Shown here one piece after another: positions 46,766-56,457 of a stretch of 64,000 nucleotides of DNA; position 1 is the first letter of the stretch; each line of letters opens with the position of its first letter. Under the pieces are notes generated by a model. That model searched no databases, was not told where the DNA came from, and saw nothing but the letters and a program-made list of their open reading frames with translations. The DNA is from Ambrosia x helenae (Eukaryota > Streptophyta > Magnoliopsida > Asterales > Asteraceae), in assembly GCA_030844895.1 (NCBI GenBank), contig CM061231.1:33241149-33305148 (forward strand). Direction: 5' to 3'. A program made the position numbers and the translations under genes.

Positions 46766-46780
46766 TATAATAATGGTAAA

Positions 46781-47228
46781 AAAGTTAAAATATAGAGTCC
46801 GGTAATTAATACTTTACAGCTGGTTCAAATTAAATTGGTTCACTTGCACATGACCGGACCGTTATATGTCTAGTTTTTGTTTATATTTTGGATGTACGAT
46901 ACAATAAAGCTATCAAGTCTTGAAAAAAAAAGAAATTTGATCCTACTACTTGGAGGGATCCCAATCCAACTGATAGCCAGCTTGTTCAAATTAGAGTGGT
47001 TTAATTACACATTTAGACTTATTATGCATTAAGTTTTTATTTCAACAAATCGTTCCAAACTTGCTTATGAAAAAACCTTGTAGATCAAAAAAAGATTGAA
47101 ACAACATCTATTACTCAACTAAGCAAATCCCACGCACCTAATAAATTAAGAAAGTAACAAAAAAAATATCTATAACCCATTAGTACTCACATAAGCAAAT
47201 CAAGACGGGTTCTTGTAATTTGCAACAC
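46781..47228. other. No gene recognised
   Basis: AT-rich; nothing identifiable. Confidence 0.5.
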
Positions 47229-47553
47229 TAAGAGTATAATGAGTGGAGGGGGGAAAGAGGGAGGTGAAGCGCCATGTGACATTTGTGGGATCCATATGTG
47301 AAGGGTAAAAATTGTGTGGAGTAAAAGGGGGGAAGAGGGGGGAAAGGAATATTATTATGTGTTTGTGTTAGATTTAAAAAAAAACCCAACAAATCACAAG
47401 TTGCCACCTAATCTTCACACCCGCCCCACGCCATTCGGAAACTCCCCGCCCTTAGCCTTCCTGCCCCCTTCCACGCCTGGCAGGGGTGGTGTTCCCGCCC
47501 ATGAACTCTTCCCGCCCCTCCCTTCCCCGCCCCACTCCCTCCAGTCTAAAACT
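47229..47553. mobile_element. Probable MITE with G-rich/C-rich ends
   Basis: Left AGTGGAGGGGGGAAAGAGGG and right CCTTCCCCGCCCCACTCCCT are imperfect inverted repeats around an AT-rich centre. Target duplication not found. An open frame through it is not considered coding. Confidence 0.5.
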
Positions 47554-50500
47554 GTATACATAAAAGATCCAAATGACGTCTTATCCAACAAATATTAGTA
47601 GCTAGGTCCAAAAGTTGATTAATTCCCGTACATGTTAACTCAAATTTTGTTATTTAGCCGACGCGATTTAACATCTTTACTTCATGTGTACAATCTGATT
47701 TTTTTTAAGGAAAAAACAAAGAATAACGAAATAGCTCCAAGCATATAATAACCCTTATGACTTTATATGAAGTGCTAGCAATAAATTAAAATTATAGTTG
47801 TGCCATAGCCCACGCATTTTATTCTTCATAATAAACAACAAAATAATCATTTTTTTTGGTCACAACTCCATGTAATTGTAAATGATAAAATATGTCATGG
47901 TTTACTTATTGTTTTTTTATTTGTTTTGTATTTGATATGTCAATAAATTACCATGTATTAATCTAAGATCAAATAAAACATTTATTAGTAAAGCTAGTAT
48001 ATTGGTATGAATAAATCACATAATTACATTTATTTAACCTGATAAGTGAGTGGATGCTCAAAACAATAATAAGTCACATAAAATGTTTAAGTAGTACATT
48101 TCAATGCAAATAAAATGCACACCTAATAAAACGAAATAACTTAACAAACAGTGTAATGAACAAAATAAAAGAAAACAATAATCAAAACAACTTGCAGCAT
48201 GTGACACTTAATATAAAGTCTTACTTGCATACATTTCGTACATATGAAAGGAACCAAAATTGTAAACTAAAGTCACCACAACTGATTCTTTAGCCGCCTA
48301 ATACTTATTTCATTTATGTTCTTTATCTTCTCATTCTTATCCTTCTTTTTTAATCTACCTTTTCCTTCGACCATAATGTTTTCTTTGTCATCTTAAACAA
48401 CGCTCAACATGCTCTTGAATGGTGTCGCTTTCTTGATGGGCGTCATATGGGTCGGATGGACCGTGACATCACTTAAGATTAATGGGTTTTGAGTGGGCCC
48501 AAGACGCAAGACAACGGTAGCAACCCTAAAATGAAGACTCTTAGCATCTTTAGTTAATCATTAACTGCTATTCTTAAAGCCTGGAGTACTCTTCTTGCAA
48601 TCTTTATCCAACCCTTCCTCCCTCCTACAACGCGTCATTTTATAATAATAATAATAATCTTTGCATAGTTAAAAAAAACACTTTGGATGATTTTCTTTCA
48701 TCATGTTTAACCAATTTACATTTTAGCTATTTTTTTCAAGTTTAAACCTACTAACTTGGTTGAGAATAGAAATAAAGTAAATCGGCATGTTATCTATAAA
48801 AGGTTTTATCACATGTAAGTTATATGATCAAAATAACATATGACTGGATAATTTTAATAAATTTATACTTATTGAACATCACTATTGAGGGTCCTAGATA
48901 TGTAAGAAAACAATTTCTAAAAATTTAAGACAAGCTAGCTGAATGCATAAAACGTGTGTGTGCGCAATATTACATGAATTGCCACCTCCCCTTTTCCTAT
49001 TACTAAAGGTTTAACAATCTACATACTTGCATGGATGAGATTCCTACGTCTATTACGATCCCATTGACTCCTGAAATCAGAAGCTTCTCATCAACCTCAA
49101 ATAACATAGACCCATTGTATTAATAAAAAGGTTTCCTTCCCATCTACACACAATTAAAAAGAGAAAAAAAACTTGGATGAGTAAGAAGGAAACAATTACT
49201 TAGCCATGTGATTTAATTTCAAAGAGGACGTACAACATACCAATAAATTCTTTTTTTTGATATCTGATTTTTGAACCCAAATTAGACCCTTTTTGAGACT
49301 CACCAACAGATCCATTACATGAGTTTCTATTCTACCTTTACCTATGTTTTTTATTTATTATTTTATTTATGAAGTCTTGTGACTAATGTAGTGGGTGGTT
49401 TAAACGTGTTTCTTTTGCCTATTACTTGTAACCACCAGTTTACTTTTTTGTTTAATAAACAAAAAAAGATGCATAGTTTAAAATGGCCAAGATTTAATAT
49501 TAGCATAATCCGATGGTCAGGATGAGTTAAAAAACCAGTTGGAATTTTTGGTGTTATTATAATATATAATTCCAAACAATTTAAAAAACGAAAGAGCTAA
49601 ACTGGTTGGCGATACATACCTCACCACAATGAGGGCGTAAACCGATGGTAATCTTGGCTTTTGATTCACGAAGCGGGGACAAACTTAAAATTCATATTTT
49701 CTTGTTTGAATGTATTTGATTCTTCTTTTAATTTTTAAGATGGTACGTTTTATATTTTTGTATAAGTGTAGTTGCCTTGTATAGAGGTTGATGTGCTTCA
49801 TGTGGCGTCTTTCAGACTTTCTTTCATTATCTCCAAACCCACAACCTACAAAATTTGTAAAAGTGTCACTACATATACAATTGTAAAGAAACAAAAATGC
49901 AAGTTTTACAAATTTTGTGGAAAACATAATTTCAGGATCCTAAACATGTATGAAACATATAAATATTGTATGTCAAATATATAAACTTGCTTTAAGAAAG
50001 CCTGCAATTGTGTATGTGATCCTAGGTCGACTGTAAGCTCGAAAAGAGGGGGGATATATTTTGGAAGATTAATAACATGACCTCAAAAGTCAACATATAG
50101 ATCAGAGGGATTGTAATTTAAATATCATGTTCAAAATATTAGAGTTATTATTTTTATCCAGCCCAACAACTCACCGTCATAGCATAACCTGAAATACAAT
50201 CTTCATGGAGACTTCGACATTGATTCGATTTTACAAAGATATAATGTCCTTGAAGGTGATTAAAATTAGAATAATAAAGCAAATTTATGACAAAACTTAC
50301 TGACATTAAATACAAATGAATCATCTTCAAATAATAGAACTACATTCACATGAGCATTTAAAGGTTTGTTAGATTTTGACTTCTTGTTTAACATATTCAA
50401 CAACAATTGGATGAACCATCGACTAGAATCTTGCCAAAAAGGGCCTTGATACAAAAACATGCATATGTAAAAAGGTTACATTTCATCCTTGCATTTGTTA

Positions 50501-50990
50501 TTTCGGCTATCTGGTTAAGCTTCCTTGAATCCTAATGGAGGACCATAATGAAAATCGATTTACGCATGAAGAACAAAAATTTCCTCAAATGATCTTGTTT
50601 ATCAGGAACAAAAATAAGTAATGAGCTAACCACAATGTTATAATAACAATTTAACCACAATGTTACGAATGAACTAACCATTCAAGTATGCCAACTTCAT
50701 TTTTGTTTACTTCTTCTTCCTTTTTATTTTTTTCTACTTGTTTTCGAAAAAAAAGGAAGAAGCATAGTTTAAAATAACTGCCAAATTTTGCTTATAACCA
50801 CTAGGTTATTACGGTTTAGATTAAAAGTAGTAAATAACCGCCTGATGTAGACGACCCAGATCAAAACAAAAACGGTTTTAAGTCTTAAAATTAACGGTTA
50901 CCATAGGAGTGAATAATATTATAATAATTGTTGGTGAAAATCAAACCGAAAAGAACAAGACTCAAGGGAACAAAAAATAAAGAGAGAATC
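47554..50990. other. AT-rich DNA, no gene recognised
   Basis: 3.4 kb with no conserved domain, terminal repeat or RNA gene that I can support. Small open frames (for example near 49363-49984) are scattered, overlap on both strands and look random. An (ATA)n patch is at about 48640. Confidence 0.5.
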
Positions 50991-50994
50991 GCAT

Positions 50995-51285
50995 GGTTGG
51001 TCCCTGTGGTTTCAAAATATTGCACTCTTGGTCGCGGTGGTTTACTAATTACAAGATTGCTATCTAGGCTTAATAAAAGTGCACTCGATTGATACTTATG
51101 ACTAACGTCTGTTAACTTGGATGGTTAAGTCCACCCACGTGCTTACCACGTGGGGGTATTATAGTCTTTTTAAGTCTTAGGCCAATATAAAACCCTAAAT
51201 CATTGTTTCCCTAAAAAAATTAACTGCCCCTCCCTCCCTGATTCATCCTCTTCTCCTAAAAAATACGATTGTTGGGGGTTTAACC
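50995..51285 (+). promoter_or_regulatory. MULE 2 left terminal/promoter region
   Basis: It starts with the GGTCCCTGTGGTTT phrase typical of plant MULE ends. It contains CACGTGCTTACCACGTGG (two CACGTG G-boxes, about 51137-51155) and ends 5' of the GRF gene start. MULE terminal repeats usually serve as promoters. Confidence 0.45.
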
Positions 51286-51668
51286 ATGGCGATGGCTTGT
51301 AGATGTGGAAAAATGGCAGTGGTTCTCACATCCTGGACTGATAACAACTCTGGTCGACGTTTCCTTTGCTGTCCTGATCCGGTAAGTGTCATTTGGTTTA
51401 AAACGATGTTTTGGTTTGTTTTGGACAGGAGGTAACATGATTTTTTGTTTGTTTTGGATAGGAGGTAACATGTCCAAGATTTCTGGGTTGGGTTGATCCT
51501 CCAATGTGCTCGCGTGCTACTACTATTATCCCTGGACTACCCCGAGCAAGAAATAGGGGTGATGAACTAAGGGCAGAGTTGGAAGCTAAAATCAAATGGA
51601 AGAATAGAGTTATTGTGATTCTGGTCATATTATTAGGGTTCCAGTTTGTAATGTCCATGGTTAACTAA
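51286..51668 (+). CDS. GRF-type zinc finger protein with C-terminal membrane segment
   Basis: Two exons, 51286-51381 and 51462-51668, joined by an 80-bp GT-AG intron in phase 0, give a 100-residue protein. The GRF-type zinc finger covers residues 5-48: CRCG, the TSWTDNNSGRRF signature, CC at 28-29, C36 and FLGWVDPPMC. Then come RATTIIPGLPRAR, a charged helix (65-81) and a hydrophobic segment 82-99, probably membrane-anchoring. GRF fingers bind single-stranded nucleic acid in TOP3A, APE2 and NEIL3; small plant proteins of this layout have no assigned function. The first of two ATGs was chosen. The frame is intact. It is convergent with the MURA relic and lies just inside a MULE-type end, so it may be an accessory gene of that transposon. 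Confidence 0.8.
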
Positions 51669-52048
51669 GGATGGTAGGTATGGATGGTAGGTATTATGAT
51701 GTAATGACTATGGTCAATTTTGAATGTAATGGAATGTTTAAAGTTTCTGATGTTAATGGTAGGTATTATGATGTAATGACTATGGTCAATTTTGAGTAAT
51801 GGGTCAATTTGGTTGAATGTCAATTTGGAATGTTTAATATTTCTGATGTTAATGGTAGGTATTAAGTTGAATATTTACAAATGAGTCAATTTGGTTGAAT
51901 GTCAAATTGGGTCAATATGGTTGAATATCAAAATGGGTCAATTTAATTCCAACCTGTAAACATTAAATGTTCAGTTGTACACTTTAATTCCTACATGTAC
52001 ACATTGAATGGGTCAATTTGGGTCACCTGTACACATGAAATGACACAA
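51669..52048 (+). repeat. Repeated ATGGTAGGTATTATGATG block after the GRF gene
   Basis: Degenerate tandem copies (about 51670-51920) of ATGGTAGGTATTATGATGTA and GGTCAATTTGGTTGAATGTC. This is the 3' flank of the GRF gene, cut at 52048 by the Gypsy element. No coding. Confidence 0.75.
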
Positions 52049-52441
52049 TGTGACACCCGGCATGTTCGGCTTAAACATATTAGTAACATCTAAGTCTACC
52101 TTAGCGAGAAACGTTTATAAACAAACTTAACCGGGTTAGTTGAGTTGGGTCAAGTTAGGATTGTCCAGGGTACAATGATCGGGAGGATCATTGGGAGTCG
52201 TTTTGGTAATACACTAGTACCGGGTTCCGTTGTTGGTGACATTACATGAACTAATTAAGTATATGTGTAGATTATGGGTTGTGTGGTGGTTTATATACAT
52301 AGACGTGTTTAAATGATGTGTAAATGATTATCTGTGCTTTAATATGTTAAATATAGACTAAGGATGCATGCTTATGTGTTAAGATGTGTTAGAATGCGTT
52401 AAACACGACAAACTGGAAAACTAGTTAAGAAGGGGCTCTGG

Positions 52442-52611
52442 TTCGACCACTTCGAGTGGTCGAAGGAGAGGAAAATTGTCTGGTTCGACCCATGCAAGTG
52501 GGCGAACCAGGGAAGTGGAGTTGAAGAATTCCCTTCGACCTGGACAAGTCTCATTCGACCCTGTGAAAGGGGCGAAGGAGACCACCTTCGACCAATCAAT
52601 TGGTGCGAAGG
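52442..52611 (+). promoter_or_regulatory. Hairpin array upstream of the LTR TATA box
   Basis: Dyads with constant outer TTCG/CGAA and changing inner pairs: 52442-52464 TTCGACCACT/AGTGGTCGAA; 52481-52509 TGGTTCG-CCCA/TGGG-CGAACCA; 52554-52576 TTCG-CCC/GGG-CGAA; 52585-52611 CCTTCG-CCAA/TTGG-CGAAGG. They end 8 bases before the TATA box. The copy in the 3' LTR is at 60353-60522. Confidence 0.85.
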
Positions 52612-52619
52612 AGGATCAG

Positions 52620-52627
52620 TATAAATA
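52620..52627 (+). promoter_or_regulatory. LTR TATA box
   Basis: TATAAATA with no competing match nearby; transcription would start about 30 bases on, near 52650. The 3' LTR copy is at 60531. Confidence 0.7.
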
Positions 52628-54631
52628 CCAACCTTAGTCATTTTTCATCATTTCACAAACCCTAACCGCCCCAAAACGCTCTCAAACGATCTTAAACACT
52701 AAGGAAGGAGTTTTTGCTCTTCTTTTTCATAATCTAACCTATCTACAACATCTAAACAAGAATCCAAGGTGTGTTCATAATCCTAAATCTTTTAGAAGCA
52801 TTTTAATTCATTTTCATCTAACCTTAATTGTCCAGATCTGTTCTAAGGGTGTTTTTATGATTAAAAACCTTTTAAACATCTTTCTAAAACAAAACCCTAT
52901 CATTTAACATGAGTTTTCATAATAAATAACATGTGTAAGTTGAGTATTATGTGGTGTAATGTGTTATTCAATACTTTGCTGCTTTATCTATGTTAGAGAC
53001 ATGATGTAGGATTGCTTTTAATGCTGATTGATTGTTGTTTAGGGTTAGAATCGATTGGATAATGATATTATGTGTAAATTGGGGATTTTGACGAATCTAG
53101 ACGTAACATGTGGTGTTTATAATCAATAGAACCCATAGGGATGGTCGGATGATCGATAAACTGAGTATTTTAAATCAAACATGAGTCGATTTCAAAAGTT
53201 TCCAAATTGGGTAAAGATTTCATGCATGAAAGTGACGTTTCCATAATTTTTGCCATTTTGGGAAAGGGCTGAAACGGATATGGTTTGGGGAAAAATCAGT
53301 GGGGTTTTGTTAGGATAACATAATCATGTTTGACTGCTGTGATTGGTGATGTTTCGAGTCGTTTTGAATGTGTTTTAAGCGTTTTTAGGCAAAATAGAAC
53401 AACAGGGGCGAACCTGGCCTCCTTCGACCAGTCGAAGGTGCGAAGGAGGAATCCCAGGGTCGAACCAGGCTTTTCAGTGGGCGAACGTGGCAAAACGTGC
53501 GAAGGAAACATCAAACGGTCGAACGAGAGGTAAAACGGGCGAAGGAGAGTAAAAAGGTGCGAAGGAGGCCTTAAACTGACTGGTTCGACCGTTCTGATGC
53601 AGAAATGAGATTTTTGATACAAACTAAGTGTTTTATGCCTGAACCTTGCGTGTAATCTATGTGTACTTGATTAGTTAGGGTAATGGGTCACCAACGGGAT
53701 GGCGGGTCGGTCTAGTGTGTCGGTTAAACATTTAAACACGTTTTAAAACATACTCGGTTATGATCTGGACAATCGGGGGCTAGATAACCTTATGGTTATT
53801 AGTCGGAACACTTATGTGAACATTTTGATAGATCTCCGGTAGAGGGATTATCAAGGGCTAAACATCTTTACTTATATTTGAAGAACGCAATCTAAGGTGA
53901 GTTCACGGCCCCACTTTTACTGCTTTAACTTTTGGGGGAGAAAACATGCGCTAAACAGTTTTGGTAACATATGTCATACTATGGTTTTAACTTTATATTG
54001 CTATACGATCTTTTGGAAAGTCCCGGGGGAAACCATGAATGTGCGGGTTTGCACAACGGGGGAAATGTGGATAGATCTATTGGGCGTGACCTGCCCCACT
54101 CGTCGGCTTGGAGGGCCGGGCGGGTGCATATTGTCTCGAACAGGAACATTATCGTGCTGAACATTACGGGCTGCTAAACATGCTAAACATTGCTAAACGT
54201 GTCCAGTAATGGTTTCCAATCGTAGTAGTAATAAAACATACGCCTAGCTAGCGTACTTGGTAGCATTGATATAGTATGGACATGGTAACACTTGGTAACC
54301 TTTTTGAACAAACCTGTGAACTCACCAGCATTATATGTTGACGTCTTTTGGCATGTTTTTCTCAGGTCGCTAAGGTAGCAACAACTGGAACTAGGCGCAC
54401 GAGTCTGCACGGGCGTCTAGGGTTTAGAGCATGGTCTTCATTAAACATTTGAACTATGTCTTTTGGGTTGTAAACATTTAAAGCTTCCGCTACAGTTTAT
54501 GCTTCTATAATTATATCTTTTGGGTTTTGAGTTATGCATATAGTGTTGTTTATTGTGACCGTTGACTTGAATCCTGGTTTGTCATGCGCCTCGCGGTAAA
54601 ACCCCGCAAGTGGAAATTTGAGGGTGTGACA

Positions 54632-54649
54632 GATTGGTATCAGAGCCAA
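54632..54649 (+). promoter_or_regulatory. Gypsy primer-binding site
   Basis: GATTGGTATCAGAGCCA directly follows the 5' LTR; complementary to initiator tRNA-Met. Confidence 0.93.
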
Positions 54650-55151
54650 TGGTTATAGTGAACTAGGACTGCATTTAGAGTCTAGTCTATAGCCGAGTCG
54701 CACACACTAGACGGTCACTTACTTGTGTCGGTTTGGAACATGTACTAACTTTGTCGGGGTATCGTTACATTATCATCACACTTCTCTGTTACATCATCCG
54801 TTTTTATTTGGGTTCTTACCTACTCCTGTCTTCTTCTTCTGGATTGAAGGAGGAGGGGTTGATTTGTTGGTTCTTGCACACACATGCCTTCTTACACTTG
54901 CACCTATTGCCACATAGGCGACAATGTTCGGTGACTGGGGTCTAGATTAGGGGTACATCTGGAGGACCATGTAGAGCAGTTTATCATTTCGGGTGCACAC
55001 GAAATAATAAACTGGGATGCATGAAAATCCCGATGGACTTCGAGTTTGGATGTATAGTCCTGAATTTGTCCCTAGGTTAACTCTTGAAAAATTTCTAGTG
55101 GTTGACACTGGAAGTGAATCTGAATCTCTCGATTTCTTGGTTTGTTAGATC

Positions 55152-56457
55152 ATGTCTGGTGCTCGTGGTGGTGGACGTCGTGGTGGTGGTCGTGGCGGCG
55201 GTGGTCGTGCCGGAGGCGGTGGTCGTGGGAACATCAACATGACCCAAGCTGAGCTGAACAACTTGCTCCAGCAGCAAGTGAACATGGCTATGGCTAATTT
55301 CCAGGCCGGGATTAATGCCATGGGTGGTGAGTTGATTTCTGTCGACCTTGCCTCATTTTTGGGTTTCGTGTCCTTTCGTTTGTGTTTTACTCGTGTACCG
55401 TGTTTCAGGTGTTGGTGCCAATCCACCCCCACCTCAGTGCTCTTATAAGAAGTTTAGGGACTGTCAGCCCCATAACTTCGCTGGAACTGAGGGAGCGGTG
55501 GGACTGCTCCGATGGCTAGAGAAGGTGGAATCTGTGTTTGTCATGTGTAACTGTCCTGCTGGGGACCGGGTGAAGTATGCTACTGCGACATTTGAGGGGC
55601 CTGCATTGTCGTGGTGGAATGCTACTACTCAGAATATGGGGTTGGGAGAGGCTATTGCTATGCCTTGGGCGGAGTTTGTGCAGCTTTTGAGAGGTGAGTA
55701 CTGTCCGAGGGAGGAGATACAGAAGTTGGAGCATGAGGTCTGGAGTTACAAGATGGTTGGGTCGGAGATTGAGGAGTATACTGTGAGGAGGAACGAGCTG
55801 GCGGTGTTGTGTCCTGACTTACACACACCCGAGTACAGGAGGATCGAGCACTATGTGTCTGGACTAGTGCTCGAGATTGCTGGGTTGGTAGCTGCTGGGA
55901 ATCTTCCCACTATTGCTGAAGTTGTCCGATCAGCTCATCGGATGACTAACCTGAAGGTGGCGGAAGGCGTTTTGCCACCCAAGGGTACTACTGTGAAGGC
56001 TGCTGAGGGGAACAAGAGGAAGTGGGAGAGTGTGGGGAAGAGTGTGGTGCCAGCTCAGCCGGCGAAGAAGTTTGATACGTCTGGGTCTTCTTCTGGGGCG
56101 AAGACGGGTGGGTATGTCGGGAAGCATCCCAAGTGTAACAAGTGTGGCTTTCACCATTCGGGGAATTGTGATCGAGCTCGTTGTCATCGGTGCCATCAGT
56201 TGGGACACCATGCTAAGGATTGCAAGGTGGCGCTCACCCCAACTCAGACTCCTGCGGCTACTCCTGCTCCTGCTGCTCAGGGGACTCAGGGGAGGCAGGG
56301 GTGTTACAACTGTGGTGACACGGGACACTTCAAGCGCGATTGTCCCAAGCTGAAGCAGGGCGATAATGGGAGGGGCGGAAACGGTAGCGGTAACGGGAAT
56401 GGCGGCGGAGGCAGGACTGCGCGTGCTTTCGTCATTGGGTCTGCGGAGGCTAGGTAG
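55152..56457 (+). CDS. gag: Gag (with an 82-bp intron)
   Basis: The first exon (55152-55326) gives a Gly/Arg-rich start (SGARGGGRRGGG) and the segment ending AGINAMG. A GT-AG intron (55327-55408, GTGAGT to TTTCAG) joins in frame to exon 2, read from 55409 (VGANPPPPQCSYKKFRDCQP). The capsid region follows (WLEKVESVF, VKYATATFEGPALSWW). Then come three zinc-knuckle-like motifs: CNKCGFHHSGNC, CHRCHQLGHHAKDC and CYNCGDTGHFKRDC. Unspliced RNA would shift frame and stop at about 55446, so splicing appears required for full Gag. It ends at TAG 56455-56457, after which the same frame continues as protease. Gag forms the virus-like particle. Confidence 0.88.
55327..55408 (+). other. Intron within gag
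   Basis: Donor GGTG|GTGAGTTG, T-rich body, acceptor TGTTTCAG|GTGTTGG. Removal joins two otherwise different reading frames and splits a Gly codon. Confidence 0.8.

Larger units (their letters stand above)
36340..46780 (-). mobile_element. Plant L1-type LINE, 3'-truncated, split by LARD
   Basis: ORF1 (46765-45068) and ORF2 pieces (about 44930-42621) lie on the minus strand. After the LARD the ORF2 continues at 36509-36340 (VSKVSWMAWERV, GGLGFGSLKDANLAMLAKWW). The frame rejoins exactly at the FFWG motif. The C-terminal zf-RVT/RNase H part, 3' UTR and poly(A) are missing and the sequence changes to MULE 3 at about 36340. LINE copies normally lose the 5' end, so this 3' loss points to a deletion or recombination. 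Confidence 0.85.
52049..54631 (+). repeat. Gypsy 5' LTR
   Basis: TGTGACACCCGGC to GAGGGTGTGACA, 2,583 bp. It contains a hairpin array (52442-52611), a TATA box (52620), and a second TTCGA/CGAA-rich array (53415-53590). Small open frames inside recur in both LTRs only because the LTRs are copies and are not considered genes. Confidence 0.95.

Noticed and set aside
47314..47598. Pro-rich open frame
   Set aside because: Created by the C-rich arm of a probable MITE.
52399..54410. Several small open frames repeated at 60310-62321
   Set aside because: They recur only because the LTRs are duplicates, show no domain, and overlap on both strands.
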